In this document: positions 42,444 to 51,539 of the stretch, piece by piece
Layout of the letters: each line of letters starts with the position of its first letter
Numbering within the stretch: position 1 is the stretch's first letter
NCBI RefSeq assembly: GCF_032062245.1
Contig: NZ_DAMBQF010000003.1
Span: forward strand, 124,001-188,000
Length of the DNA: 64,000 nucleotides
Source: Soonwooa sp032062245
GTDB taxonomy: Bacteria > Bacteroidota > Bacteroidia > Flavobacteriales > Weeksellaceae
Reading direction: 5' to 3'
The notes under the pieces: generated by a model
The model's input: only the letters and a program-made list of their open reading frames with translations
Told to the model about the DNA's origin: nothing
The model's database searches: none
Translations under genes and position numbers: made by a program

Positions 42444-43472
42444 ATGTCTTCTAATAAAAACGCCTTAATTCGGTACAAAACCCTCGATAAATGCTTGAAG
42501 AATATGTATAAAAAGTATTCGCTTGACGATTTAATCGATGAGTGTTCCGAAGCTTTGTTCGAGTTTGAAGGCAAAGAATCTTTTGTTAGCAAACGAACTA
42601 TACAAATGGATTTGCAGAATATGCGCAGCGAAAAATTTGGTTATGAAGCGCCTATCGAAGTTTACGAGCGAAAATACTATCGTTATAGCGACCCAGAATA
42701 CAGTATTCATAATATTTCGGTTACAGAAAGCGATTTGAAAGCAATGACTGACGCTGTTCAAATTTTGAAGCAGTTTAAAGATTTTTCGATGTTCAAGGAA
42801 ATGAATGGGATAATCCAGAAATTGGAAGATTCTATACAAGTTACGCAACAAAAATCGATTATTCATCTTGATAAAAATGAGCGCTTAAAAGGTTTAGAGT
42901 ATATTGATGTTTTGTATCAAGCGATTCTCAATAAGCAAGTTATACGAATTTTGTATCAAAGTTTTACAGCTCGAGAAGTGCAAAAAATGACTGTTCATCC
43001 ACAATTGTTGAAAGAATATAACAATCGTTGGTTTTTGATTTGTCTGCACAAAGGGAAGCTTTACAATTTGGCTTTGGACAGAATGCAGGAAATTGCGGTC
43101 GATGAAAACTCAACTTACATCGATTACAATTTGGATGCTGATCGTTATTTTGGAGAAGTCATTGGGGCAACAGTTTCCGAAACGCAGAGTCCACGAAATG
43201 TAGATTTTTTTGTTTCCAAAAAACAGGCGCCTTATGTCAAAACAAAGCCTTTCCATCACAGTCAACAGATTTTGAATGAAGATGAAAACGGAACAACTTT
43301 TAGAATCTGTGTTCAGCTTAATTTTGAGCTAGAAAGAATGATCCTCGGGATGGGAGAGTTCTTAACCGTTCTAAAACCGTTGAAATTGCGTGAAAGAATG
43401 GAAAAAACTTTAAGACTTGCAGCAAAAAACTACACATTTTATAATAAAACTAACAATGCTGAGAATCCTTAA
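42444..43472 (+). CDS. WYL-domain transcriptional regulator
   Basis: 342 residues. N-terminal winged helix-turn-helix (LDDLIDECSEALFEFEGKESFVSKRTIQMDLQNMRSEKFGY), middle linker, and a WYL domain from ~145 (QAILNKQVIRILYQSF; HPQLLKEYNNRWFLICLHKGKLYNLALDRMQEI), then a C-terminal WCX domain (FRICVQLNFELERMILGMGEFLTVLKP). WYL domains sense nucleic-acid or nucleotide ligands and are common near RNA-repair and defence genes. Its targets are unknown. Confidence 0.87.
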   Translation: MSSNKNALIRYKTLDKCLKNMYKKYSLDDLIDECSEALFEFEGKESFVSKRTIQMDLQNMRSEKFGYEAPIEVYERKYYRYSDPEYSIHNISVTESDLKAMTDAVQILKQFKDFSMFKEMNGIIQKLEDSIQVTQQKSIIHLDKNERLKGLEYIDVLYQAILNKQVIRILYQSFTAREVQKMTVHPQLLKEYNNRWFLICLHKGKLYNLALDRMQEIAVDENSTYIDYNLDADRYFGEVIGATVSETQSPRNVDFFVSKKQAPYVKTKPFHHSQQILNEDENGTTFRICVQLNFELERMILGMGEFLTVLKPLKLRERMEKTLRLAAKNYTFYNKTNNAENP

Positions 43473-43508
43473 TTTACAAGAAAATATATCAAATTTCTAG
43501 TTGTAAAT

Positions 43509-45992
43509 TTAAATTTTCTCTGAGATTAAAGTTTTCTTTAATCCTTCCATAATACCTTTCCACAGCATGTTGAAGAACGAACGATCGGCATCTCTTTCTT
43601 TTTGGATTTGTACATTTTTACCACCTCCCTTTGCGTCGCTTTTCACTAGAATATTGACAGCTTTGCTCAAGAATTTGCGTTTTTCTCCTTTTTTGTTGAG
43701 GAAGTTAACTTTAATATTGTGATGATTTAGGAAGAAATCACCTTTAATGACATTTTTGTTTCCGAAATAATTGAATTTCAAATAATTGATTTCACCGTCC
43801 AAAGTTAGATTAAGATAAGGTCTAACAAAAAGATTGACTTCGTTGGCAGAAAGATCTTCAATTTTCCCATTGATCTTAAAATTGTCCATTTTATTTAACA
43901 CATCAAAAGTCCAATTAACCTTTGTAGGAGCAGTCCCAAAAAACTTAAAACCTGCATCAACAGCCACGACACTTGACGTACCTTTTACTTTTCCGTTCCC
44001 AACATTTTTGATAGTAGCATTAAAAGCATCCATGAATAATTTGCCAGGTTTGTTATTATTAACCGCATCTTCTTCGTAAGAAATATAAGAATTACGAAGC
44101 TCAACATTGTTAACAAACAAAGGCACCTTAATATTTCTCAGCTTTTCATTAAACATTGTTCTGGCAGTTTTGTCTTCTGGTGGCGCCAAATCATGAAAAA
44201 TACTACATTTAACACCATCTAGTACAACTTTGTTTAAAAGAATCTGGTCATGATTTTCGAATAGTGACACGCGATCAAAAATCTGAATGCTATTTGCTGT
44301 AACATCGTATAAGTCTTCTTGTTTCGAAATAATCCTAGAAAACTCTTTACGATTATATTTAGATTTAAATGCTAGATTTTTGATGCTACTAATTTTATCA
44401 CTATTTTCAAGATTTTTAATGCGCAGCGTATAATATTTACCAGCATCGACAAAGATTTCTCCCGTTTTGATATTATGATTAGCAATCGTAAATGCGGTCT
44501 TGGATTTTAAAGTGGTTTCATTGATTTTAAAATTATTGAAAATCGCATTAATACTTGCAACTGTAGCTTTCTGCTGCCCACTACTTGTTAGTTGTTGAAA
44601 GTTGGCATTATTCAGTTTTATAGCTCCAATATTTAAGTTTAAATCTGAATTTTTTCGGTCTGGTTTTTTTGCAGCTTTATGGGTTTTAGAAATCATGGCA
44701 ACTCTTGCATCATCAACCGTCATTGCATTCAAATTTAAATTAATTTTTTGACCCTCAAATTTTGGCTTAATATTCTGAATATTGACTTTTTTAATAAAAC
44801 CTGACCAAAGATTTTGATTCAAATTTGTACCTAATTTCGCTAGCTGAATGCTGTCTACTGCAAGATTAGCATCTTTCGTGAAAACATGACCAATACGCAC
44901 TTCTTGGTTATTGTTTACTCGGAAATAGATTTTAGAAACATCAATATTATGCTGATCAAATTTGAAAGGGATTTTTTCTTTAACTGTGTTTTTATCAAAT
45001 ACAATTTTTGTAATATTAATATTGAATTTATCAGCAGAAGCGCTCTTCGTTTTATCGGATTTTTGCACCAATAATTTCCCGTTTTTGAGATTGATATCCT
45101 TTAACGCAATTTTGAGATTCATTTCTTTAGGATTGTCTTTTACAATCTTTTTGTTGGTCGAAGTTATCGTCAAATTTGGCTCGTCAATTAAAGTGCTTTC
45201 AGCGATTAGCGAGTCACGGTTAATGTTGAGATTAGACGCTGTAAAATTTTTAGCTTTAAAATCGAAAACACTTTTCGCATTGTAGTCTGATGGCAATTGC
45301 GTTGGGTTAAGATGCAGATTTTGGATGGCTATTTCCTTATCAAATGTGTTAACTTTATCAGCCAGAATTTGATAATAATCGTTAACTGTGACAATAAGAT
45401 TTTCTGTATGAATGCTCAATTTTTTAAAACCAATCGGCAGACGCGTATTGTCATCATTATTGAGATCAATATCTTGAAGATCAACATTAATTTTGTTACC
45501 ATTAAAAACCGATTTACCTTCATGATTGACAGCTTTTAGCTCACCATTTTCGATTAGCAATTCGCTGAGGAAAATGTCTGGTTTTTCGTTATTTTTTGCA
45601 GCATCTTTTTTCTTTTTTGCAAACCGAATATCCAAGTTTGGGTTTTTAATTTTAACAAGTTTCGCTTTATAAGTTTTAGAAAACAGCGCTTTGAAAACAC
45701 CAAAATCAGCAACCTGTAATTCGCCAATTGTTCCAGATAATTGTGTAACGGCGGTATCTTTAGGATTTTTAGTTTTTATTTTAACATCGTTAATAAGGAG
45801 ATTTCCCGAAATTAAATCAAAATTAAATTGAGCCATATCAACATGATAAGGTGTTTTTTCGTTGACTAAATCCGGAAGTTTGCTTTTCAGATAAATGTTG
45901 AGCAGAAAAGGAAAAGCTACCAAAAGTAACAATAGAACAGAAATACTTGTTACAATTATTTTCTTTCTTTTTGATGTCTTTTTAGTTTCCAT
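43509..45992 (-). CDS. Large AsmA-like envelope protein
   Basis: 827 residues with one N-terminal membrane helix (IIVTSISVLLLLLVAFPFLLNIYL) and a long, beta-rich region of repeated strands (DIDLNNDDNTRLPIGFKKLSIHTENLIVTVND; LKDINLKNGKLLVQKS; NVELRNSYISYEED). This is the pattern of AsmA/TamB/DUF748-like proteins, thought to bridge the envelope and carry lipids. The C-terminus has ESxxxx-free basic residues (KGGGKNVQIQKERDADRSFFNMLWKGIMEGLKKTL, shortened in pattern) typical of the DUF748 tail. Substrate unknown. Confidence 0.65.
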   Translation of the reverse strand: METKKTSKRKKIIVTSISVLLLLLVAFPFLLNIYLKSKLPDLVNEKTPYHVDMAQFNFDLISGNLLINDVKIKTKNPKDTAVTQLSGTIGELQVADFGVFKALFSKTYKAKLVKIKNPNLDIRFAKKKKDAAKNNEKPDIFLSELLIENGELKAVNHEGKSVFNGNKINVDLQDIDLNNDDNTRLPIGFKKLSIHTENLIVTVNDYYQILADKVNTFDKEIAIQNLHLNPTQLPSDYNAKSVFDFKAKNFTASNLNINRDSLIAESTLIDEPNLTITSTNKKIVKDNPKEMNLKIALKDINLKNGKLLVQKSDKTKSASADKFNINITKIVFDKNTVKEKIPFKFDQHNIDVSKIYFRVNNNQEVRIGHVFTKDANLAVDSIQLAKLGTNLNQNLWSGFIKKVNIQNIKPKFEGQKINLNLNAMTVDDARVAMISKTHKAAKKPDRKNSDLNLNIGAIKLNNANFQQLTSSGQQKATVASINAIFNNFKINETTLKSKTAFTIANHNIKTGEIFVDAGKYYTLRIKNLENSDKISSIKNLAFKSKYNRKEFSRIISKQEDLYDVTANSIQIFDRVSLFENHDQILLNKVVLDGVKCSIFHDLAPPEDKTARTMFNEKLRNIKVPLFVNNVELRNSYISYEEDAVNNNKPGKLFMDAFNATIKNVGNGKVKGTSSVVAVDAGFKFFGTAPTKVNWTFDVLNKMDNFKINGKIEDLSANEVNLFVRPYLNLTLDGEINYLKFNYFGNKNVIKGDFFLNHHNIKVNFLNKKGEKRKFLSKAVNILVKSDAKGGGKNVQIQKERDADRSFFNMLWKGIMEGLKKTLISEKI

Positions 45993-46017
45993 CTATTGCG
46001 TTTTTGTTCAAAGATAA

Positions 46018-46452
46018 TTAAAATTCAAAAGCTTCAAATCGATATTGTCCATCCAGATATTTTGCATAAATGTGATGTAAGCCGTTGGACAAGATGATTT
46101 CTGGTGCTTGGATAACAGAATTGTACCGTGCAATTTGCTCAAATTGCTTTTCGGTCAAGTTGATATTTGGCGCTTTCAATTCCACTAAAATTTGTGCTTT
46201 TGTACGATGCGTAATCAGCATATCTAGGCGCTTGGTCGTAGAATTGAGTTCCAATTTTTGTTCCAAAATAAGAGATGACGCATTTTTCTTCTTAATTTTC
46301 AGAAAATAAGCAACCCAATGTTGTCGCACCCATTCTTCCGGCGTCAATACCAACCACATCTTACGCACCGAATCATAAATAAATAATGTATCTTTGTCTT
46401 GCTTGATTTTCAAGTCAAATTCGGTATTGAAGTTTAGTTTAGGTAGTTGCAT
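46018..46452 (-). CDS. Solitary HsdR N-terminal-domain (PD-(D/E)XK-like) protein
   Basis: 144 residues. Matches the type I restriction enzyme R-subunit N-terminal domain found alone in Bacteroidetes: EEWVRQHWVAYFLKIKKKNASSLILEQKLELNSTTKRLDMLITHRTKAQILVELKAPNINLT, with the nuclease core residues D (RLDMLI) and ExK (VELKAP). The core looks intact. There are no hsdM or hsdS genes nearby, so it is not a restriction system. It is divergent from holA by 8 bp, an arrangement that may reflect a replication-linked role. Confidence 0.85.
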   Translation of the reverse strand: MQLPKLNFNTEFDLKIKQDKDTLFIYDSVRKMWLVLTPEEWVRQHWVAYFLKIKKKNASSLILEQKLELNSTTKRLDMLITHRTKAQILVELKAPNINLTEKQFEQIARYNSVIQAPEIILSNGLHHIYAKYLDGQYRFEAFEF

Positions 46453-46460
46453 AAAGTCTT

Positions 46461-47495
46461 ATGAAAGATATAGAAATTGTCCTCAAAAGTATTAAAAATA
46501 AAGAGTTTTTACCAATATATTTCTTACATGGCGAAGAACCTTATTATATTGATGTAGCGACCAAACATTTCGAAAATGATGTTTTGGAAGAAGATGAAAA
46601 GGCTTTTAACCAAACCGTTGTCTACGGAAAAGACACTAATTATGGCGAGATTTTGTCCTTGGCAAGGCAATATCCGATGATGGGCGACAAGCAATTAATC
46701 ATTGTTAAAGAAGCGCAAGATCTCAAATTGGAAGAGTCAGAATCCGACGCTTTTTTGGCTTATCTCAATGCGCCGGTTGAATCGACAATTCTCGTTTTTG
46801 CCCACAAACACAAGAAGCTGGACTCTCGTAAAAAAGTTAGTAAAGAACTGACAACAAAGAAATTTTTATTTTTAAGTGATAAAATAAAAGACTCACAATT
46901 AGCCACTTGGATACAATCCGAAATTGAAAGATTTGGTTACAAAGCGGCGCCCAATGTTAGTTTCCTTTTAGCTGAATATCTTGGTAGCGACCTTTCTCGT
47001 ATTGCGAACGAGCTTAATAAACTTAAACTAGTTTTAAAAGAAGGTGATGTTCTCGATAACAAAATTGTTGAAGAACATATCGGGATTAGCAAAGACTACA
47101 ACATCTTCGAACTTCAAAAAGCTATAGCAACAAAAAATAAAGAACGTGCCTTTAAAATTGCTTATTATATGGGCAAAAATAAAAAGTCAAATCCCATCCA
47201 AATGTCGATTGGCGCTTTGTATAAATTCTTCTCGGATCTGGTGATGTACCATACTTTAATTGGGCAATCGCCATCGGTTATCGCAAAAGAAATTGGCGTA
47301 AATCCTTATGCTATTCAGAATTTTGCAGAAGCAGCACGTTTTTATCCACTTAAATTAGCGACCAGAATTATCTCTGTCATTCGCGAAATGGATTTAAAAT
47401 CAAAAGGTCTAGGCGTACGTCAAATGGAAGATGATGAAATCTATGTCGAAATGACTTTTAAAATTTTAAACATCGACCAAATCAAGATGAATTAA
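46461..47495 (+). CDS. holA: DNA polymerase III subunit delta
   Basis: 344 residues, normal length. Clamp-loader subunit that opens the sliding clamp. Seen: IYFLHGEEPYYIDVATKHFENDVL at the N-terminus, VVYGKDTNYGEILSLARQYPMMGDKQLIIVKEAQDL, SDLSRIANELNKL and the C-terminal helical collar (YNIFELQKAIATKNKERAFKIAYYMGKN). Essential replication gene, cytoplasmic. Confidence 0.92.
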   Translation: MKDIEIVLKSIKNKEFLPIYFLHGEEPYYIDVATKHFENDVLEEDEKAFNQTVVYGKDTNYGEILSLARQYPMMGDKQLIIVKEAQDLKLEESESDAFLAYLNAPVESTILVFAHKHKKLDSRKKVSKELTTKKFLFLSDKIKDSQLATWIQSEIERFGYKAAPNVSFLLAEYLGSDLSRIANELNKLKLVLKEGDVLDNKIVEEHIGISKDYNIFELQKAIATKNKERAFKIAYYMGKNKKSNPIQMSIGALYKFFSDLVMYHTLIGQSPSVIAKEIGVNPYAIQNFAEAARFYPLKLATRIISVIREMDLKSKGLGVRQMEDDEIYVEMTFKILNIDQIKMN

Positions 47496-47684
47496 TTTAA
47501 CTATTTAATTATAAAGACTTTAAGTTGTTTAAAACTTTTAAAAAATGGTTTAAAACAAAAAAGCTTCATAAATAGATAAGATTATATAAATATCAAAATC
47601 GAAAAAATTAATTAGTCAAAATTAGCTTGAACTAAAATTAATTACGATTTTTGAAACTTTAATTTTAAAAGAGAGAAAAAAGAT

Positions 47685-48653
47685 ATGGAAAACATTTTAG
47701 ATTGTGTTATCGTTGGGTCAGGACCTGCAGGTTACACAGCGGCAATTTACGCTGCAAGAGCTAACCTAAAACCAGAATTATTCACAGGACTTGAGCCAGG
47801 CGGACAGTTGACAACGACGACAGAAGTCGAAAACTTCCCAGGTTATCCTGATGGCGTTACTGGTCCAGAAATGATGATGCAATTGCAAAAGCAAGCAGAA
47901 CGATTTGAGACCAAAGTACATTACGAAATGATTTCGAAAGTAGACTTCGCTAAGGAAAGAGGTGGTGTACACAAGATTTCTACTGGAAGTCGCGATATCT
48001 TAGCAAAAACGGTAATCATCTCAACTGGTGCTGCTGCTAAATATCTTGGGCTTGATGATGAGAAAAAGTACGCTGGTGGCGGGGTTTCGGCTTGTGCAAC
48101 TTGCGACGGATTTTTCTATAGAGGAAAAGATGTTATCGTTGTAGGTGCTGGTGACACGGCTGCTGAGGAAGCGACTTATCTATCTAAAATCTGTAATAAA
48201 GTGACAATGTTGGTTCGTAAAGATCATTTCCGTGCTTCAAAAGTAATGGTAGATCGTGTGATGTCAACACCAAATATTGAAGTTAAATTCAATCATGAAT
48301 TAATTGCTATCGAAGGTGAAAATTCTATGGTAGAAAGAGCTGTAGCGATTAATAACCAAACACAAGAACAATCAAAAATTGATGTTCATGGTATTTTTAT
48401 CGCGATTGGACACAAACCAAATACAGATGTTTTCAAAGGACAAATTAACTTGGACGAGCATGGTTACATCATCACAGAAGGGAAATCTACTGTAACCAAT
48501 TTGCCAGGCGTTTTTGCTGCGGGTGATGTACAAGATTCGCATTACAGACAAGCGATTACAGCGGCTGGTAGCGGTTGTATGGCGGCAATGGATGCAGAAA
48601 AATACATTGGCGAGTTAAGTGGCGAAAATCATACTTGGGTAGTGCAAGACTAA
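47685..48653 (+). CDS. trxB: Thioredoxin-disulfide reductase
   Basis: 322 residues. FAD/NADPH flavoprotein that reduces thioredoxin. Seen: FAD-binding VIVGSGPAGYTAAIYAARANL, the redox-active CATCDG at about residues 140-145, the NADPH-binding VIVVGAGDTAAEEATYLSKI, and the C-terminal FAD motif GVFAAGDVQDSHYRQAITAAGSGCMAAMDAE. Complete. Its TAA stop shares a base with the ATG of crcB. Confidence 0.96.
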   Translation: MENILDCVIVGSGPAGYTAAIYAARANLKPELFTGLEPGGQLTTTTEVENFPGYPDGVTGPEMMMQLQKQAERFETKVHYEMISKVDFAKERGGVHKISTGSRDILAKTVIISTGAAAKYLGLDDEKKYAGGGVSACATCDGFFYRGKDVIVVGAGDTAAEEATYLSKICNKVTMLVRKDHFRASKVMVDRVMSTPNIEVKFNHELIAIEGENSMVERAVAINNQTQEQSKIDVHGIFIAIGHKPNTDVFKGQINLDEHGYIITEGKSTVTNLPGVFAAGDVQDSHYRQAITAAGSGCMAAMDAEKYIGELSGENHTWVVQD

Positions 48654-49021
48654 TGTTAAAAAACTTAGTTTTAATATTCATAGGAGGTGGGATAGGCAGT
48701 ATTTTGCGCTATCTCATCTCTTTTTTTTCTTTGAAGTTTTTCAAAACTTCGGGCTTTCCGATTGCAACTTTGATTATTAATTTGGTTGGTTGCTTTTTGA
48801 TAGGTCTATTTTCGGCTTATTTTATTAAACAAGATTCAGGACTAAAATTCTTATTTATCACAGGATTTTGTGGCGCTTTTACAACATTTTCAACCTTTTC
48901 TGCGGAGAATGTCATCCTTTATCAAAACGGAAATTACGTTTCCCTTATTTCTTATATTTTACTAAGTATCATTTTAGGATTTTTTGCAGTATTAATGGGT
49001 TTATCTTTTGCAAAAAACTAA
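48653..49021 (+). CDS. crcB: Fluoride exporter CrcB/Fluc
   Basis: 122 residues from the ATG that overlaps the trxB stop by one base, so translation is probably coupled. Four membrane helices; signatures GGGIGSILRYLIS at the start, PIATLIINLVGCFLIGLF and the pore motif GFCGAFTTFSTFS with the phenylalanine box residues. Works as a dual-topology dimer. No fluoride riboswitch was seen, and the tight link to trxB suggests constitutive expression. Confidence 0.93.
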   Translation: MLKNLVLIFIGGGIGSILRYLISFFSLKFFKTSGFPIATLIINLVGCFLIGLFSAYFIKQDSGLKFLFITGFCGAFTTFSTFSAENVILYQNGNYVSLISYILLSIILGFFAVLMGLSFAKN

Positions 49022-49164
49022 AATCTAACTTTTTAATATTATTTTTTTTAAATTATACTTTAAGCATAAAATTTACAAAGTATTAATTTTCAATAAAGTA
49101 TATTTACTTTTAAAATATTTTGATGATAGCGAGTTTAAATTTCATCAAAAAACTTAAAAAATAA

Positions 49165-49196
49165 TTTGGTCAATATATAAAAGCTTTATATATTTG
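49165..49196 (+). promoter_or_regulatory. Promoter of the first tRNA-Ser gene
   Basis: TTTG at 49165-49168 and TATATTTG at 49189-49196, separated by 20 bp, match the Bacteroidetes -33/-7 consensus well. Confidence 0.8.
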
Positions 49197-49229
49197 CACC
49201 ACTCAAAACAACGATACCATCGCTGTTTT

Positions 49230-49314
49230 GGAGAGATGGCAGAGTGGTCGATTGCGGTAGTCTTGAAAACTATTGACTGTAACAGGTCCGGGGGTTCGAA
49301 TCCCTCTCTCTCCG
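49230..49314 (+). tRNA. tRNA-Ser (TGA)
   Basis: 85 nt with 7-bp acceptor stem GGAGAGA/TCTCTCC, discriminator G, D arm, anticodon stem GTAGT/ACTAT with loop CTTGAAA (anticodon TGA, reads UCA), the long class II variable arm, and T arm with GGGGTTCGAATCCC. CCA is not encoded. A leader hairpin (CAAAACA/TGTTTTG) directly precedes it. Confidence 0.96.
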
Positions 49315-49685
49315 CTTAATAAAAGTCCCGAACGAAAGTTTGGGACTTTTTTTATCCAAATTATAAAGGATTTGATAACTTCATGGAAACTCAAAATTAT
49401 AATGAAGTAAATTACTCTTGATAAATTAAAATCGCTTTCTCAGTCCAAAATTTTGATCTCAAGAGCGAATTAGTACTAAAACAGTTAAATCATATCATCA
49501 ACTTTCCCTTATTTTTATTTTTAAATAAAAATCTCTTCTAAAGCCTGTTATCTTACAATTTTTCCCCTTACAATTTTGAGATTTATGAACTAATTAAGCG
49601 TTTATATGTAAAATAGAATTTAAAATAATTGATTTAATTCTTTATTTGAAACTATAAAAATATATTTGCACAATAATTTCCTATT
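49315..49685. other. 371-bp intergenic region before the sigma-54 regulator
   Basis: Starts with the tRNA terminator (AAAAGTCCCGAAC/GTTTGGGACTTTT at 49321-49350 and T run). The rest is AT-rich without a reading frame. A TATATTTG -7 element at 49661-49668 probably starts the regulator mRNA only ~10 bp before the ATG. Confidence 0.6.
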
Positions 49686-51026
49686 ATGGCGAGGATTCTT
49701 ATCATCGACGACGAAGAAAAAATCAGAACTTTATTAGCCCGAATTTTAGGCCTTGAAGATTTTGATGTTATAACTGTTTCTAATCTGAAAGCAGCTACCA
49801 AACGTTTAGAATTGGATGATATTGATGTAGTAGTTTGCGATGTCAAATTGCCGGACGGTAGCGGTGTCGATTTTTCTAAATTGGTGAAAAATAAATATCC
49901 AGCGACCGAAGTTATTTTGTTGACCGCGTTTGGAAACATTCCAGACGGTGTCCAAGCGATTAAAAATGGTGCGTTCGACTATATTACTAAAGGCGATGAC
50001 AATAACAAGATTATTCCGTTGGTTTACAAAGCTGCCGAAAAAGTAAAGCTTAATCGTCACGTTCTTCAACTTGAAAAACAGTTAGGAAATCAACAATCAT
50101 TTGACACTATTGTTGGCGATTCGAAGTCGCTGAAGTTGGCAATAGATTCGGCAAAGAAAGTAGCAACAACGGATGCAACAGTTTTGTTGACTGGCGAAAC
50201 AGGAACGGGAAAAGAAGTTTTCGCACAAGCCATTCATAATGCTAGTTTACGCAATAAACAGAATTTTATTGCTGTCAATTGTTCGGCTTTTAGCAAAGAA
50301 CTTCTGGAAAATGAATTGTTTGGACACAAAGCTGGTGCTTTTACTGGCGCGGTTAAAGATGCAAAAGGCATTTTTGAAGAAGCCAATAACGGAACGGTTT
50401 TCCTTGACGAGATTGGCGAAATGCCACTCGATTTACAAGCCAAATTATTACGAGTTCTAGAATCTGGCGAGTTTTTGAAAGTCGGTGATACCAAACCAAT
50501 AAAGGTGAATGTGCGGATTATTGCAGCGACCAATCGCAACTTGCAACAAGAAATTGATGCCGCTAATTTCCGAGAAGATTTGTTTTACAGGATTGCGGTT
50601 TTCCAAATTTCGTTACCGTCTTTACGTGACCGAGTTGCCGATATTCCTGCATTAGCACAGTTTTTCTTGTCTAAATTTTCCGTTAAATCATCCAAACATA
50701 TTGCGTTGATTTCGGCAGAATATATGGAGGCTTTGCAAAAACATAACTGGAAGGGTAACATACGCGAGCTTCGCAATATTATCGAACGAAGTGTCATTTT
50801 AACCGACGGTTCCGAACTTTTGTTAGAAAGCCTTCCTTTGGATTTCATTGTTAATTCGGCTTCTACTAAGGATAATGATTTGTCTGAGTTTTCGATGGCG
50901 AATATAGAAAAGCAACACATCCAAAAGATTCTGAAATTTACTAAAGGTAACAAAGCCGAAGCGGCGCGTCTCATGGAAATCGGAATTGCAACTTTGTACC
51001 GAAAAATAGAAGAGTATCAACTCTGA
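49686..51026 (+). CDS. NtrC-type sigma-54-dependent response regulator of the kdp module
   Basis: 446 residues, full three-domain layout. Receiver with D8/D9, phospho-acceptor D52 and K102; AAA+ domain with Walker A GETGTGKE (170-177), the sigma-54-contacting loop GAFTGA (217-222), Walker B TVFLDEIGEM and the arginine-finger region; C-terminal Fis-type helix-turn-helix (IQKILKFTKGNKAEAARLMEIGIATLYRKIEEY). It opens the potassium-transport module, whose sensor kinase is encoded at the far end, and most likely activates kdp transcription from a -24/-12 promoter. This replaces the OmpR-type KdpE of other bacteria; that role is inferred from position. Confidence 0.9.
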   Translation: MARILIIDDEEKIRTLLARILGLEDFDVITVSNLKAATKRLELDDIDVVVCDVKLPDGSGVDFSKLVKNKYPATEVILLTAFGNIPDGVQAIKNGAFDYITKGDDNNKIIPLVYKAAEKVKLNRHVLQLEKQLGNQQSFDTIVGDSKSLKLAIDSAKKVATTDATVLLTGETGTGKEVFAQAIHNASLRNKQNFIAVNCSAFSKELLENELFGHKAGAFTGAVKDAKGIFEEANNGTVFLDEIGEMPLDLQAKLLRVLESGEFLKVGDTKPIKVNVRIIAATNRNLQQEIDAANFREDLFYRIAVFQISLPSLRDRVADIPALAQFFLSKFSVKSSKHIALISAEYMEALQKHNWKGNIRELRNIIERSVILTDGSELLLESLPLDFIVNSASTKDNDLSEFSMANIEKQHIQKILKFTKGNKAEAARLMEIGIATLYRKIEEYQL

Positions 51027-51048
51027 AAAATAGTATCGTTTTGAGAAG

Positions 51049-51076
51049 AAGCCTATCATTTTGATAGGCTTTTTTT
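51049..51076 (+). terminator. Terminator after the sigma-54 regulator
   Basis: AAGCCTATCA, loop TTT, TGATAGGCTT, then a T run. It separates the regulator mRNA from the kdp structural genes. Confidence 0.88.
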
Positions 51077-51159
51077 GTGTTTGGAATTAAGGTTATGTTT
51101 TGTAATGTTTTGATAATTAGAGTTTTAGATATTTTATTTCTAAAATGGATTATGTTTTG

Positions 51160-51175
51160 GCATTAGTGTTTTCGA
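51160..51175 (+). promoter_or_regulatory. Weak -24/-12-like element before kdp
   Basis: TGGCATTAGTGTTTTC keeps the -24 TGGCA of a sigma-54 promoter at the correct distance, but the -12 GC is TT. It ends 17 bp before the first small gene. Only a weak candidate. Confidence 0.3.
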
Positions 51176-51192
51176 ACAAATAAAATAAACAT

Positions 51193-51330
51193 ATGAGAAC
51201 AAAAGCTCAAAAAATTCATTTAGTAAGACGAACACAGTTTCATCATTATGGTATAAAACCCAAACATATTGTTTTGGGAATTGCAATCTTCGGATTTGTC
51301 GCATGTGCCATCGCTCAATTTTTATCATGA
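51193..51330 (+). CDS. 45-residue single-helix membrane peptide, kdp leader gene 1
   Basis: ATG at 51193; basic N-terminal half (MRTKAQKIHLVRRTQFHHYG) then one membrane helix (HIVLGIAIFGFVACAIAQFL). The first gene of the kdp unit, upstream of three more small genes. No family was recognised. The positive N-terminus indicates a cytoplasmic N-end. Confidence 0.6.
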   Translation: MRTKAQKIHLVRRTQFHHYGIKPKHIVLGIAIFGFVACAIAQFLS

Positions 51331-51345
51331 TTAAATTTTCCACTC

Positions 51346-51429
51346 ATGCTTACAATTATTCTAGTCCTTGCAGGAATTATGTGTTTTGCAATTTTTTATA
51401 AAGCCATTGACTTTTTCGAAAAAATGTAA
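51346..51429 (+). CDS. 27-residue membrane peptide, kdp leader gene 2
   Basis: MLTIILVLAGIMCFAIFYKA then IDFFEKM: one membrane helix and a short acidic-basic end. Begins 15 bp after the preceding small gene. Similar in style to KdpF but without its PEKF end. The IDFFEKM end is common in small open frames beside flavobacterial kdp genes as far as I recall; unassigned. Confidence 0.55.
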   Translation: MLTIILVLAGIMCFAIFYKAIDFFEKM

Positions 51430-51458
51430 TTACAGATCAAAATTCAAAATTTATAAAA

Positions 51459-51536
51459 ATGACATTACTATTTATTATCGCAATCATGGTGTTTATCTAC
51501 ATCATCTATGTATTGCTAAAACCGGAAAAATTCTAA
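51459..51536 (+). CDS. kdpF: KdpF, small stabilising subunit of the Kdp potassium pump
   Basis: 25 residues: MTLLFIIAIMVFIYIIYVLL then KPEKF. The single helix and the terminal LxxPEKF match KdpF, which binds KdpA and stabilises the complex. Position upstream of kdpA fits the kdpFABC order. Confidence 0.8.
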   Translation: MTLLFIIAIMVFIYIIYVLLKPEKF

Positions 51537-51539
51537 AAA

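Larger units (their letters stand above)
49154..49315 (+). repeat. Direct repeat, left copy (tRNA-Ser locus)
   Basis: About 162 bp shared with 60379-60540; I count seven differences, five of them in the leader between promoter and tRNA. The repeat includes promoter, leader and tRNA and ends at the tRNA 3' end. Confidence 0.9.

Noticed and set aside
49022..49229. Fluoride riboswitch near crcB
   Set aside because: crcB starts inside the trxB stop codon and has no leader; no fluoride aptamer core was found in the region after it.
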